From contig WRLR01000002.1 in NCBI GenBank assembly GCA_009777515.1, forward strand, positions 1 through 64,000: a stretch of 64,000 nucleotides of DNA. Reading direction: 5' to 3'. Positions within the stretch are counted from its first letter, which is position 1; the number at the start of each line of letters is the position of its first letter. The translations under genes were made by a program, and so were the position numbers. Under the pieces are notes generated by a model. It had not been told where the DNA came from and did no database searches. It was given only the letters and a program-made list of their open reading frames with translations. Positions 43,401 through 52,818 of this stretch are shown one piece after another. Source of the stretch: Oscillospiraceae bacterium (lineage in GTDB: Bacteria > Bacillota > Clostridia > WRLR01).

Positions 43401-46263
43401 CGCGGCAGGGGGAGGGGGAGGCGAAGAAGGCGGCGCCTGGCAGGCCTCGTCTTTATTCGAGGGGCTTACCCCGAATACGGCTTATACATTTTACGCGCGC
43501 CTCACAGAGACTTCCACGCACGCGGCGTCGCCGCCCAGCCCCGCAGGAGGGCCTTTCATGACCGACAAAGCCGAGTTGGGCGGCGTCGTGACGATCATCG
43601 GGGAAGCGGAATACGGCGAAACACTATCCGCCGATACTTCCGGGTTAACCATATTTCCGGAGGGCGCCGACATGGGCGTTCTGTCATATAGGTGGATGCG
43701 CAATGACGTTAACATCAGCGGGGCGAACGCATCGGAATATGTCCTCGCGGCTGCCGACATAGGGCGTACAATTTCCGTTGCTGTGACTGCGTCCAATTGC
43801 GATGGGAGCGTGATTTCCGCAGCGACCGACATGGTCACAGGAACGGCGCCGACTCCTGATCCGACACCTACGCCAACAGCAACACCGGAACCGACGCCGG
43901 AACCTACTCCGACGCCAACGCCAACAGCGACGCCAGAACCCACGCCCACTCCGATAGTAACGCCTGAACCTACGCCTGAACCTACACCTACTCCGATAGT
44001 AACGCCTGAACCTACGCCTGAACCTACACCTACTCCGACGCCAACACCGACACCGGTACCAACACCCACGCCGACACCGATTGTGACGCCGGAACCAACT
44101 CCGACGCCCACACCGACACCTATACCTACTCCGATACCTACGCCGGTGCCTACACCAACACCTACGCCGATGCCGACACCCACGCCAACATCGATTGTGA
44201 CACCAGAACCTACTCCGACGCCTACACCAAGTCCTACACCAACGCCATCACCGACACCAACTCCAGTGCCTACACCAACGCCCACACCGATAGTGACGCC
44301 GGAACCTACACCAACGCCAACGCCGGTTCCTACACCCACACCCACACCGATTGTGACGCCGGAACCAACTCCGACGCCTACACCAACACCTATACCTACT
44401 CCAACACCTACGCCGGTACCCACACCAACACCGACTCCGGTTCCTACACCCACGCCCACACCAAGTCCTACACCGACGCCAACACCGATTGTGACGCCGG
44501 AACCGACTCCGACACCTACGCCTACACCAACACCATCACCGACGCCTACGCCGGTACCAACATCCACGCCGACACCAACTCCAACACCTACGCCGGTGCC
44601 CACACCAACACCTACACTCACACCAACGCCAACGCCGGTACCAACACCCACGCCGACACCTGCGCCAACACCGACTCCGGTTCCTACACCCACGCCCACA
44701 CCAATTGTGACGCCAGAACCAACTCCGACGCCTACACCGACACCGACACCTATACCTACTCCGACACCTACACCGGTACCCACACCAACACCGACTCCGG
44801 TTCCTACACCCACGCCCACACCGATTGTGACACCGGAACCAACTCCGACGCCCACACCGACACCTATACCTACTCCGACACCTACGCCTACTCCTACGCC
44901 GGCACCAACACCCACGCCGACGTCTACGCCTGTACCAACACCAACGCCTACACCAACGCCTACACCGACTCCGGTTCCTACGCCCACGCCCACACCGATT
45001 GTGACGCCGGAACCAACTCCGACACCTACACCTATACCTACTCCGACACCTACACCGACTCCTACGCCGGCACCAACACCCACGCCGACGCCTACTCCTG
45101 TACCAACACCAACGCCTACACCGACGCCTACGCCGGTACCAACACCTACACCGACTCCGGTGCCAACACCCACGCCAACGCCGATTGTGACGCCGGAACC
45201 GACTCCGACGCCTACACCAATACCATCAGCGACGCCAACACCGGCGCCAACGCCAGTACCATCTCCTGATCCTACACCAGTACCGACACCTATTCCGACG
45301 CCAGATCCGACGCCGGATCCGATAACTACGCCCACACCCGAGCCAACGCCGGCGGAAACACCGTCACCGTCGCCATCACCATCTCCATCGCAATCTCCGT
45401 CACCATCGCCAGATACAACGACTTCGCCATCACCACTACCGTCGCTGTTGCCATCATCCTCGCCGCCGCCTCCCGAGCAGCGAATCACCGTAGGCACATC
45501 AACAGGACTAGGCGGCGCCGCTGTGATAACGCCATTGCCGTCATTGCCACCACAGTTAGCGCCAACGGCAACCCCGGCAGACCCATCTGGATCGCAGGAG
45601 GATCAGGAGGACATGGATATAGACGATGAAACGGCTCCGCTGGGCGCCGCCGACGTAACGCCCTCCCCAGCCCCCGACGTCAGCTTCATTGGCCTATTCG
45701 AAGACGTGAATGAAGGCGCTTGGTACTACGACGACGTTATGTATGTCGCCAACCGCGGGTGGATGACAGGCGTTAGCACAACGCCGATGTGGTTTAGCCC
45801 GGACGGCCATTTAACGCGAGCAATGATTGTGACAACGCTTTATCGCATTGAAAACAGCCCGGACGTAACAGGAATACAAAACATATTTACAGACGTCGCA
45901 GAAAGCATGTGGTACGCGGATGCGTTGAAATGGGCGTCCGCTAATGGAATCGTACTGGGGTACGGCAACGGCCTGTTCGGGCCGGAAGACCCAATCACAT
46001 TTGAACAGCTTGCCACAATTTTGGTGCGTTACGCCGAGAATATTAACGTAACTCCGCCGGATTTGCACGAATATACAGGATTTGACGACGACGCGGACAT
46101 TGCGAATTACGCCAAAAACGCCGTCGAGCAATTATATAAAGCGAGAATAATTGAAGGTAAACTTGGCAACGTTTTAAATCCCAAGGAAAACGCGACTAGG
46201 GCGGAAGTCGCCGTGTTGCTGCGAAGATTTATGGAAATGGTGGAACGCGCGACTTCATTTTAG
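40429..46263 (+). CDS. Giant modular SLH-anchored surface protein (LRR, cohesin-like, Ig-like, Pro/Thr stalk)
   Basis: 1,944 residues from the ATG at 40429, which has GGGGGG four bases upstream; the frame is open back to 40273 without a site. Order: signal peptide ('[25 protein letters not shown]'-like, about 1-38); BspA-type leucine-rich repeats (about 75-420, '[20 protein letters not shown]' units); a cohesin-like domain (about 447-584, '[16 protein letters not shown]...LKFSILPG'); Ig-like, YDG-type and fibronectin-like domains (590-1140); a 540-residue Pro/Thr stalk (about 1142-1680); three SLH modules (1754-1944, '[17 protein letters not shown]', '[19 protein letters not shown]'). Secreted and held in the cell wall by SLH binding to wall polymer; the stalk projects the adhesive LRR part outward. 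Ligand unknown. Confidence 0.9.
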   Translation: MIVNNHKIEKAIKSLLAWTLSIAIMLGLLGGAGVAPAYADVGEVFTYMDVDYRILSESGSTGTVQVGNNARSISMDITSVTIPQTVTYAGKNYTVTAIGNTAFYYCSNLENIEIPDSVTSIGSYAFTGCTNLKNIVIPEGITSISYYTFSGCRSLTSVVLPQSVTSIGGVAFNGCSALTDITIPSGVTYIGESAFLDCLVLKNLEIPNTVTFIGDAAFGNCRAMTDIILQSGNNYYTSVGGVLYNIDITKIINYPAGRAGTSYVIPSSVTSIGSSAFNGSRNLEAIEIPDSVTTIGVSAFQSCASLQSIKIPYGFEFINDNMFSSCASLTSVDIPETVKVINRFAFSSCNSLTSFDIPSGVETIGNAAFYYCNGFTSMYIPKNVTTIETYAFCGCRSLTEVVFESATPPIVRSNAFSELRAGTKAIVPYGSTEYGAEGSIWNMLVVEYGEADPYTVHASSAVGAAGGEVDLTVALVNNQGIKSMGLSLGYDSSALKLESMSSVWDGMSYVPPVDPAANPFNVQWTSGAGLGNSDSGEILNLKFSILPGTADGSYPITLSYDPAATFDENNAPITPTLINGSVYAGDPEGPVLGGVVTITGITRYGNSLVANTAALTATLNVEPVNLTFVWRRDGEIIPGATASIYAIQPADIGKSITATAMAANCSGSVTSGATEPITLGVIGALPNFSALVSFMDTETQEVELSDLITVYRHDNDIPTYALNGEVTGNGAYAISDLSFTADGLAVKVTEGIEGQTVTIPLRISGFAYYEDTTINVVLTLTEKIMAKVAVTTPGNIVYGSVLEDPVASVNGDIGPHDFVFQYVGTLAGGGSTAYNSGDKPVDPGTYYAMASLESETHAGSRASGSFTISRKELAWDTNGMVASKPYDGNTNATVATQPALSGLIEGDTVNVTVGTVAYTDAAEGTNTVTVAGYGINGAHIWKYYAPTVQPEFTVGGITKPLLPAPAAPTMASKTMTSITLNVISGAEYRLGAAGGGGGEEGGAWQASSLFEGLTPNTAYTFYARLTETSTHAASPPSPAGGPFMTDKAELGGVVTIIGEAEYGETLSADTSGLTIFPEGADMGVLSYRWMRNDVNISGANASEYVLAAADIGRTISVAVTASNCDGSVISAATDMVTGTAPTPDPTPTPTATPEPTPEPTPTPTPTATPEPTPTPIVTPEPTPEPTPTPIVTPEPTPEPTPTPTPTPTPVPTPTPTPIVTPEPTPTPTPTPIPTPIPTPVPTPTPTPMPTPTPTSIVTPEPTPTPTPSPTPTPSPTPTPVPTPTPTPIVTPEPTPTPTPVPTPTPTPIVTPEPTPTPTPTPIPTPTPTPVPTPTPTPVPTPTPTPSPTPTPTPIVTPEPTPTPTPTPTPSPTPTPVPTSTPTPTPTPTPVPTPTPTLTPTPTPVPTPTPTPAPTPTPVPTPTPTPIVTPEPTPTPTPTPTPIPTPTPTPVPTPTPTPVPTPTPTPIVTPEPTPTPTPTPIPTPTPTPTPTPAPTPTPTSTPVPTPTPTPTPTPTPVPTPTPTPIVTPEPTPTPTPIPTPTPTPTPTPAPTPTPTPTPVPTPTPTPTPTPVPTPTPTPVPTPTPTPIVTPEPTPTPTPIPSATPTPAPTPVPSPDPTPVPTPIPTPDPTPDPITTPTPEPTPAETPSPSPSPSPSQSPSPSPDTTTSPSPLPSLLPSSSPPPPEQRITVGTSTGLGGAAVITPLPSLPPQLAPTATPADPSGSQEDQEDMDIDDETAPLGAADVTPSPAPDVSFIGLFEDVNEGAWYYDDVMYVANRGWMTGVSTTPMWFSPDGHLTRAMIVTTLYRIENSPDVTGIQNIFTDVAESMWYADALKWASANGIVLGYGNGLFGPEDPITFEQLATILVRYAENINVTPPDLHEYTGFDDDADIANYAKNAVEQLYKARIIEGKLGNVLNPKENATRAEVAVLLRRFMEMVERATSF
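43852..45470 (+). repeat. Degenerate Thr-Pro codon repeat (stalk-coding)
   Basis: About 1.6 kb of 6-base ACNCCN periodicity, with higher-order units of about 30 residues in which TPEPTP, PIPTP, PVPTP and PIVTPEP mark the pattern. Third codon positions vary freely (ACA, ACG, ACT; CCA, CCG, CCT), so selection preserves the peptide, not the DNA. The opposite strand is fully open as Gly-Val repeats, a by-product. Confidence 0.9.
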
Positions 46264-46416
46264 AACATAATGAGTGGACTTTGTTTTACCTACTTTATTT
46301 ATAATGCCATCTTTTGCCATTTCCAGTAGGATTACACGAATACGCCCCTCGCTCAAATTCATAATTTGAGTGAGTTCGGCGACTGTTGCCTTACTGTGGC
46401 TGGCAAGATAGTTTGT
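46255..46416 (-). pseudogene. Remnant winged-helix C-terminus of a lost gene
   Basis: The minus strand encodes about 53 residues, 'TNYLASHSKATVAELTQIMN', then 'LSEGRIRVILLEMAKDGIIN' and '[13 protein letters not shown]' with a stop at 46255-46257. This is the winged-helix end found in AlbA_2/RecG-like ATP-binding regulators ('...GLIEKVGRGRSTYYVL' type, from memory). A stop codon lies in frame immediately before it (46417-46419) and no upstream part is found, so it is the surviving tail of a deleted gene. It overlaps the end of the surface-protein gene by 9 bases. It is too short for normal gene calling. Confidence 0.5.
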
Positions 46417-46555
46417 TTATATAGGTTTCACCTCACAGACTTCACCTCGCTTCTATAATCTAAACATAATATGTAGTTTTTCACCGCCCACTATGATATT
46501 GTAGCGATAAAATTAAATCTATCATGCATGGCTATGCATGGCGGGAGGTAATATC

Positions 46556-47260
46556 ATGTTTGACAACAAGGAGAACCTGGAGATTATTGAGAAGTTCAAA
46601 AGGCTGAGGGTGACCGACGTCCGAGACGGCATGGACTGGATGGGCTACCACCACTACGGGTCGGTGCACCACTCATTCCGCCCGCTGTTCAGGCCCAGGG
46701 CTAGCACCGTCGGCATCGCGCGGACGGCGCGCTATGTGCCTTACGAGGGCCCGGTGCCGGGGCTTCCGCCCGAGGAGTACACCGAGTGGGTGAAAATGTA
46801 CTACAGTAAAATTTGCTACGATCCGTGGGGCGCGGACATAGAGCCCGGGGACTTTATGTGCATCGACCTGTGCGGCGTCGACGTCGGGCTCATCGGCTCG
46901 AACAACTCGCTCGGCCACACGAAGAAGGGCAACCAGGGGTACTTAATCAACGGCGGGGGCATACGCGACACAGACGAGGTCGTCATACAGGGTACGAACG
47001 TGTGGACCAGGTTTATATCGCACGGAATGGATCAAGCCAGGATACGCTACATCGACAAGGACTGCCCCATCGGCATCGGCGGGGTCGCCATCTATCCCGG
47101 CGACGTGGTCGTCGCCGACGGCGATGGCGTGATCATCGTACCGCGCAAGGTTTCGGCGGACGTAGCTAAGTACGCGTGGCAGGAAGCCAGCGCCGACAAA
47201 AAAGGCCGCAAGAAGCACTACACCGATCTGGGCATGGCGCTGGACGAAACGGTAGACTGA
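46556..47260 (+). CDS. RraA-like aldolase/regulator family protein
   Basis: 234 residues from the ATG at 46556, preceded by GGGAGG. 'RLRVTDVRDGMDWMG' starts the fold; 'LINGGGIRDTDEV' corresponds to the D-G-x-x-R-D active-site loop of HMG/oxaloacetate aldolases in the RraA superfamily; 'IYPGDVVVADGDGVIIVPR' is the conserved C-terminal signature. Members cleave 4-hydroxy-4-methyl-2-oxoglutarate-like acids or lack a known reaction; the E. coli founder inhibits RNase E. In this sugar-acid context an aldolase role is favoured. It is longer than RraA itself (about 160) by an N-terminal insertion around 'YEGPVPGLPPEEYTEWVKMY'. Monocistronic. Confidence 0.82.
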   Translation: MFDNKENLEIIEKFKRLRVTDVRDGMDWMGYHHYGSVHHSFRPLFRPRASTVGIARTARYVPYEGPVPGLPPEEYTEWVKMYYSKICYDPWGADIEPGDFMCIDLCGVDVGLIGSNNSLGHTKKGNQGYLINGGGIRDTDEVVIQGTNVWTRFISHGMDQARIRYIDKDCPIGIGGVAIYPGDVVVADGDGVIIVPRKVSADVAKYAWQEASADKKGRKKHYTDLGMALDETVD

Positions 47261-47316
47261 CGACGGAAAATCATTGGAAGAAAAAAGGGCGATAGAGGGA
47301 AGACATAGGGATTAGG

Positions 47317-47500
47317 GGACGTTTTTCTTGTGCTGTGATTCCAAGCACAAAAGAACCGTTCCCCTTTGTTTGTGTAAGGGCGACTTCAGGTTGCAACTTC
47401 ATATGGCGGCTTCAGGTTGCGGTTTCAGGCGGCTCCTTCAGGCGGCTCCTTCAGACGGCTCCTTCAGACGGCTTCAGGTGGCTGCCTTAGGCGATTGCCC
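47317..47500. repeat. Palindromic 'GAACCGTTCCCC' repeat followed by 13-15 bp GGCGGCTTCAG array
   Basis: AGGGGACGTTTTTCTTGTGCT and AGCACAAAAGAACCGTTCCCCT (about 47317-47370) form a long imperfect hairpin between convergent genes, usable as a two-way terminator. From 47388 to 47480 follow units of GGCGGCTCCTTCA and GACGGCTTCAGG. The right end, GGCGATTGCCCCTACGAG, supplies the stop codon (TAG in GTAGGGG) of the URO-D-like gene. Confidence 0.65.
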
Positions 47501-48583
47501 CTACGAGAAGTCGCCCCGGTGGCGGCGCACGGCGTTGACCATTTCTACGTAGTTGTCCACCGGCACGTAATCCGGTATGGAATTACCGGAACCGAACGCG
47601 AAGCCGCGCGCGTTTTGGCACTGTGCGAGCACTTCCGCCACGTATTCGCGGATTTCCGGCTTTGACAGGCGGCACACGGCGTCCGTGTCTATGCCGCCGA
47701 AGTTGCCGATGCGGTCGCCGTATTGCTCTACCCAATAAGGGAACGGGGCAATCTGGTCCTCGTTGCTGTGCTTTGCGTCGATGCGCGCCGTGTCGATCAT
47801 GTCTGGCATTACATCGAAGATGCAGCCGCAGGAATGGTACAGGAACGGCTTGCCGTACTCGTGGACGCAGGCAATGATTTTCGCGTACTCCGGCACAATA
47901 TAGCGGCGAATGTCCGACGCCGACAGCAGAGTGTTGCTCTTGTACCCCAGATCGTCGCCAAAGCGCAGCACGCAGTAGATGTCCCCATAAGCTTCCATAA
48001 ACCGCCGCCAGATTGCGAGCGACGTATCGCCGATCTTGCGGAACAGCTCGGCGTACAGTTCCGGATCGTCAGCCGATATGTACGCCAGGTTCATATAGCC
48101 GGTAATGTCCTGGGCGCATTCGAAAATACCGTTGCCCACGCCGCCGACAGCTTTCATGCCCGCAGGCAGCGCCTCGCGCAACGCAGAAAAGTTTTCGCCA
48201 AATTTTTCGAAGTATGCCTCGGGGATCCCCTCCCACGGATATTTTTTAAAGTCCTCGTAAGTGTGGATCACCGACTCGCCGTGGCCGCCCAACAACCCGC
48301 TGTATGGCATGGCCGGGCCAATACAGCATTCATACGAGACCGTGTCGTAGCCCATAATGCGGTGGAACTCACAGTAGTTTTTGAAAAACTCTACTTTATC
48401 GCCGTAGCCGCCGGAGGCCAGCGAGCCAAACTCCCTGCCCAGCACTTTCTCCATTGCCTGCACGCAGATCGAGTGTTCGTACAATGGCAGCCTCGCGGGC
48501 GTTTTGTTGTGCGCCGCGTCCGCTACATGGGAATAGTCCGGCTCAAATACGCCGCCAGCATTCGTAATAATATTTGCACTCAT
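47501..48583 (-). CDS. URO-D/MtaA superfamily protein with intact HxCG zinc motif
   Basis: 360 residues. 'CVLRFGDDLGYKSNTLLSASDIRRYIVPEYAKIIACVHEYGKPFLYHSCGCIFDVMPDMID' contains HSCG, the zinc-binding motif used by CoM and corrinoid methyltransferases of this superfamily, and 'DAKHSNEDQIAPF', 'IGNFGGIDTD' follow as in that group. Unlike the two other paralogues here it could therefore carry out thiol- or methyl-dependent chemistry, but no corrinoid protein is encoded in the window. The stop codon lies inside a dispersed GTAGGGG repeat. Convergent with the RraA-like gene. Function open. Confidence 0.78.
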   Translation of the reverse strand: MSANIITNAGGVFEPDYSHVADAAHNKTPARLPLYEHSICVQAMEKVLGREFGSLASGGYGDKVEFFKNYCEFHRIMGYDTVSYECCIGPAMPYSGLLGGHGESVIHTYEDFKKYPWEGIPEAYFEKFGENFSALREALPAGMKAVGGVGNGIFECAQDITGYMNLAYISADDPELYAELFRKIGDTSLAIWRRFMEAYGDIYCVLRFGDDLGYKSNTLLSASDIRRYIVPEYAKIIACVHEYGKPFLYHSCGCIFDVMPDMIDTARIDAKHSNEDQIAPFPYWVEQYGDRIGNFGGIDTDAVCRLSKPEIREYVAEVLAQCQNARGFAFGSGNSIPDYVPVDNYVEMVNAVRRHRGDFS

Positions 48584-48777
48584 AATCTCATATACTCTCT
48601 TTATAAATTTTTATGCGCGCGTGCGCACATGCGTAAGTTACACAACCAATGAACATATGCACATAGCTACGATAGCCGATATGAATAGCAACATACGCAT
48701 AAAAGACTATCATTTTATCGGTAAAAATGGTAGTATGTAAAATATAGGAAAATTTTCAATCCGGGGTATCGTTTTGC

Positions 48778-51700
48778 ATGTCTGACATCGAACCGGCTGA
48801 CGGGTTCGCCGCTGCAGCGTCAAGCGCCGGCCTATTTAACAGGGACATAGACGAGGCAGCCATATCAGAGGCCATGTTTTTGGCATACTCCCCTTTTTTT
48901 TCCGGCGTGCGCAATAAAAAGAAATGCCAAAAAGCTATAATTAAGGCGGCTAAGTCTATTGCCGGCGACGTTAACTGGAACAAGTTGAAAAAAAACAGCG
49001 TCGCTTTGTCGCGCGACGGCATTTTGATGGATTTTTTCGGCGGGGCCAACGGCGCGTCCGTGCCGCTGCTGATCGATGCAGCAATGAACCCACGGCCCGC
49101 GTTCCAAAAGGAGAGCAGGGATCTGTGTTTCGCGCAATGGGTCGAGGCATGCGGCTTGCTCGAATCCATCGAAGGCGCAGACGATGCATTGCGGTATTCT
49201 TTTCGTATTATCTATAGGCACTTGGAAGGCATCAAAGGTTTTTTCAACTCTGCAGATCAGCAAATAGTCCATCGGGCTGCAGAGCAGCGGGCCATTGCGC
49301 TATATGCGCTAATTGACAGAGTAGCGCCCGAAAAAGGCTCATTCCTTGAATACGTGCGCGCTTTATCCCAAAAAGTCGACCAGGCGGATGGAGCGGGGCT
49401 ATTTCAATATTCCAGCGTCAAGCTGCCCCTCGTGGGGCGCGGCGTGGAAATGCTGGAGCTGAAAAGATTCTGTTTCTCCGACAAGCAATTGTCGTGGTGG
49501 TCAGTGTCGGGGCGGGGCGGGGCAGGTAAAAGCAGGCTTGCGTCCGAACTGTGCCGCAGCATAATGGCGGATCGCGGCGCCTGGTATTGTGTTTTTTTAC
49601 CATATGATTTTTTTGCCATCGCGAAAATTTTTAATAACAACTGGCAGTTGGATCGGAATCTTCTCGCCGTCGTCGACTCGCCCGGGTTCTATAGCGGCAA
49701 AGTCGGCGAATGGTTAAAACAACTCATTGAATCGGATAGCGTAAACAGGAAAATACGGCTGCTGATACTGGAACGCGAAGCGGCATCCGGCGGCGCCACC
49801 TCGGAAGACAGTCCGCCAAGTGGGAGGTTGCCCGATGGGCCGCCCATCGGGTCGCCTAACAAGCCGTCAAACGGGTCGCAAGGCAGGCTGTCCAGCGGAA
49901 TGTATCATGAGCCGTCTAACAAGCCGCTTAGCGTGCCACCTAGCGTGCCGCTTAGCGTGCCACCTAGCGTGCCACCTAGCGTGCCGCCCAGCGGGCTTCG
50001 GTTCGGGCTTCCTATTTGGATGCGCAAATTGGTAGAGGCGATTGATATAAATGTCCTCGCCGCCCTCTGCCACACAAGAGATTTTACGCCTTTAACGCTG
50101 TACGCCCCGGATTATTCAGACTGCCTGAACACCATTGAAATGGTGGGGCGCGACAGCCCAGCCATCAAGACTACCGGCCCCTGGATAGCCGACATGTGGA
50201 TGAAGTGCGATCCGGATTTTACCCATCCGTTGATTTTATCGATGATAATTTTTGCAATGGCGCATCATATTGATATCGCTTCGTGTAGGAGCCTCCCGCA
50301 GTTATTGGAAGCGTTATATGCTTATGAGTTGAATCTTATATTGACGAAAAACGGCAATGATACCGCAGTAACCGCAAATGACGCCGGTGTCACTGATAAC
50401 GCTGATGGCGCCGATGGCGCCGATGGTGTTGATAGCGTTGATGCCGCCACATCCGCCGCTACCACTGCCATTGCCACTACCAACACCGCTGCCGCTGCCG
50501 CTGCCACCGCCACCAACACCGACTCCGACTCCGCCTCTGCCGAAGCCTCTGCCACCGCCGCCACCGCCGCCAACGCAGCCAACGCAGCCAACGCCGTGCG
50601 TTCGCTCGCATTCGACGTCATAACGTCGGGGGCAGCTTCGGCCACTGCAGACGAGCATGACTTGTTCGGCGCATACTTCGTCATGAAAGCATTAAAAACA
50701 TATAACGGCAAAGGTTCCGGCGGCATATCCGCGATAGGAAAAGCGTGGGCCAGCCATGCGCCCGCAACGGCCAATTTCCTATATCGCATGATCGACGATT
50801 ATTACCGTGAATTCGCATTATTTGATTTAATAGCCGATACTAATATATTATATGAAATACCGGCGTCGGCGAAGCCAGGCAAAAATGCCGATGTAAACGC
50901 AGTCGCCGACGGAAACGCGGAAGCCAGCGCCGACATCAACGAAAGTTCCGACGCCAGCGCCGACATCAGCGAAAGTGCCGACGCCAGAGCCAACGCCAGT
51001 GCCGATTCCGGCGTAAACGCCGAAGCCGGCGCGCTGTATAGCGAGCTGATGGTGTATCTATCCACGCTCCAAGACGAAGCGGGGATTGACGCTACGGTAG
51101 AGCGCCTTGAAGAACTCCGCTCCGGGGGCTATTCGCAGGACAGAAAAATCACGCTCGGGCTGGCGCAGGTTTTGTTTAACCTCGCCGCCACGCGCAAAAG
51201 CGCCGCCGGCATAGCTGAAGCCGCTGCGCGGTTCGCGAAATTGCGGAACGAGGGTTTCTCGCATGACAACGAGATCACGCTTAGATTATATAAGACACTT
51301 TACAATCTATTGTTATATCAGGACTGGGCAGATAGAAAGGATACGGTGTTTTTAATGGATGAGTTACGAAACCAAGGGTTCGAATATGACAGGGACATGG
51401 CGCTGATACTGGCGCAGTCATTGTTTATACTAACTGCGAAGCAAGACGAGGAAGGCATCGCCAACACCGTGGAGCGCATGGAACGCCTGCGGAACCAAGG
51501 TTTTGAACAGGACAGGGACATAACGCTGGAACTAATCAAGGCGCTCTTGAACCTGACAACCAAGCAAGACGGGGCGGGGCGCAAAGAAACGGTCTCGCGT
51601 ATGGAGCTCTTGCGGGGTCAGGGCTTTGCGCGGGACAGGGACATAACGCTGGAATTGATGAAAGCGATGCTGAACCTCACCATCAGGCAGGATGAAGCCG

Positions 51701-52797
51701 GGACGGAAGAAACGGTGCTGCGAATTGAAGAACTGCGCGCCCAGGGGTACGGGGGCGACAAGGACATGGCGCTGGTGATGGCGCAGGCGCTGCTGAACCT
51801 GACCACAAAACAGGACGAAGCGGGTATCGTCAAAACCGTGGCGCGGATGGAAACGCTGCGCAACCAAGGGTTTGAGGGCGACAGGGACATAACGCTGGAG
51901 TTGTCCACGGCTTTGTTCAACCTGTCGACGCACCAGGACGAAACCGGCATCATAAAGACCGTTACGCGGCTGGAGGAGCTGCGCGGCGCCGGTTTTAAAG
52001 AGGACAGGGACATCACGCTCAGATTGGCGCAAGCCTTTTTCAGTTTGACCACAAAACCTGGAGCCGCGCTGCGCAAGGGCGCGTCGGCCCGGATTGACTC
52101 GCTGCGCACCCAGGGCGGCTTCGAACGGGACAGGGATATAACGCTGGCGCTGGTCAAATCGTTGTACAACCTCACTATCGAACAGGATTCCGAGGGGACG
52201 AGGGAGACTGTGACGCGGATTGAAGAGATTTGCAACCAAGGCTACGCGCAGGACAAGGAAATAAAACTGCTATTCGCAAAGTCGTTGTTCAACCTGACCA
52301 CAAAACTGGACGAGACCGGGATAGAAGAAACCGTGACACGGCTCGAAACCTTGCGCAACCTTGACTATGCTTCGGATAATGCCCCGGATAACACCCCTGA
52401 TAATGCCCCGGATAATACCCCGGATAATACCCTGGATAATGCTCTTGATCAAGCTAAGACACATGGTCCGGTTCAAAATGAGACTCAAAACCAAACTCAA
52501 GATCAATCTCTAAATCAGGCTCTATATCAGGCTCAAAATCAAGCTCTAGATCAGGCTCAAAATCAAGCTCTAAATCAGGTTCAAAGTCAGGCACAAGATC
52601 AAACTCAAGATCAGGTTGAGACTCCGGATCAGGGCCTGGTTCAGGCGCCTGAACAGGTTCCGGTCCACTCTTCGGATCAGGATCATGCTCAAGATCAAAA
52701 TCTAGTCCAAAACAAAGCGCAAGATCAGACTAAGGCCCAAGAAAGAGGCCAGAAAAGGTTCGTAAAAAAAGGTCAGTCACAAGATCAGGCAACGTAA
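48778..52797 (+). CDS. STAND-like NTPase with eleven 41-residue helical repeats
   Basis: 1,339 residues. N-terminal domain of unknown kind (about 1-210); then 'LPLVGRGVEMLELKRF' and Walker A 'SGRGGAGKS' (near 245), Walker B-like 'LLAVVDSP', sensor-like 'IRLLILEREA' near 330, the arrangement of STAND NTPases (NB-ARC/NACHT relatives). Three low-complexity inserts (Pro/Ser/Gly at about 342-410; Asp/Ala/Thr at 520-605; Asn/Ser/Ala at 700-750) break it up. Residues 753-1200 are eleven repeats of about 41 residues ('LELxKALLNLTTKQDEAGxx', then 'ETVxRMExLRxQGFxxDRDIT'), two helices each, TPR-like. A 140-residue Asn/Gln/Asp tail ends it. No membrane helix. By analogy the repeats sense a ligand and the NTPase oligomerises; the effector, if the N-domain is one, is unrecognised. 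Confidence 0.78.
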   Translation: MSDIEPADGFAAAASSAGLFNRDIDEAAISEAMFLAYSPFFSGVRNKKKCQKAIIKAAKSIAGDVNWNKLKKNSVALSRDGILMDFFGGANGASVPLLIDAAMNPRPAFQKESRDLCFAQWVEACGLLESIEGADDALRYSFRIIYRHLEGIKGFFNSADQQIVHRAAEQRAIALYALIDRVAPEKGSFLEYVRALSQKVDQADGAGLFQYSSVKLPLVGRGVEMLELKRFCFSDKQLSWWSVSGRGGAGKSRLASELCRSIMADRGAWYCVFLPYDFFAIAKIFNNNWQLDRNLLAVVDSPGFYSGKVGEWLKQLIESDSVNRKIRLLILEREAASGGATSEDSPPSGRLPDGPPIGSPNKPSNGSQGRLSSGMYHEPSNKPLSVPPSVPLSVPPSVPPSVPPSGLRFGLPIWMRKLVEAIDINVLAALCHTRDFTPLTLYAPDYSDCLNTIEMVGRDSPAIKTTGPWIADMWMKCDPDFTHPLILSMIIFAMAHHIDIASCRSLPQLLEALYAYELNLILTKNGNDTAVTANDAGVTDNADGADGADGVDSVDAATSAATTAIATTNTAAAAAATATNTDSDSASAEASATAATAANAANAANAVRSLAFDVITSGAASATADEHDLFGAYFVMKALKTYNGKGSGGISAIGKAWASHAPATANFLYRMIDDYYREFALFDLIADTNILYEIPASAKPGKNADVNAVADGNAEASADINESSDASADISESADARANASADSGVNAEAGALYSELMVYLSTLQDEAGIDATVERLEELRSGGYSQDRKITLGLAQVLFNLAATRKSAAGIAEAAARFAKLRNEGFSHDNEITLRLYKTLYNLLLYQDWADRKDTVFLMDELRNQGFEYDRDMALILAQSLFILTAKQDEEGIANTVERMERLRNQGFEQDRDITLELIKALLNLTTKQDGAGRKETVSRMELLRGQGFARDRDITLELMKAMLNLTIRQDEAGTEETVLRIEELRAQGYGGDKDMALVMAQALLNLTTKQDEAGIVKTVARMETLRNQGFEGDRDITLELSTALFNLSTHQDETGIIKTVTRLEELRGAGFKEDRDITLRLAQAFFSLTTKPGAALRKGASARIDSLRTQGGFERDRDITLALVKSLYNLTIEQDSEGTRETVTRIEEICNQGYAQDKEIKLLFAKSLFNLTTKLDETGIEETVTRLETLRNLDYASDNAPDNTPDNAPDNTPDNTLDNALDQAKTHGPVQNETQNQTQDQSLNQALYQAQNQALDQAQNQALNQVQSQAQDQTQDQVETPDQGLVQAPEQVPVHSSDQDHAQDQNLVQNKAQDQTKAQERGQKRFVKKGQSQDQAT
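51034..52377 (+). repeat. Eleven in-frame tandem units of 123 bp (41 residues)
   Basis: Unit starts include 51034, 51154, 51280 and 51403, then every 123 bases with one extra codon in units 2 and 9 and one fewer in unit 1. The central units are most alike at DNA level (GACAGGGACATAACGCTGG recurs), the outer ones diverge, consistent with growth from the middle. All units keep the reading frame. Confidence 0.88.
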
Positions 52798-52818
52798 TTA
52801 TCGAAAGCGACCATAGCA

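Noticed and set aside
43491-45497. 668-codon minus-strand ORF of Gly-Val repeats
   Set aside because: It is the exact complement of the Pro/Thr stalk; ACNCCN repeats read backwards as Gly-Val and cannot contain stops. No ribosome site or domain supports it.
47501-48583. Corrinoid-dependent methyltransferase system
   Set aside because: The HSCG motif alone is insufficient: no corrinoid-binding protein, MtaB/MttB-type methyltransferase or reactivase is encoded in the window.
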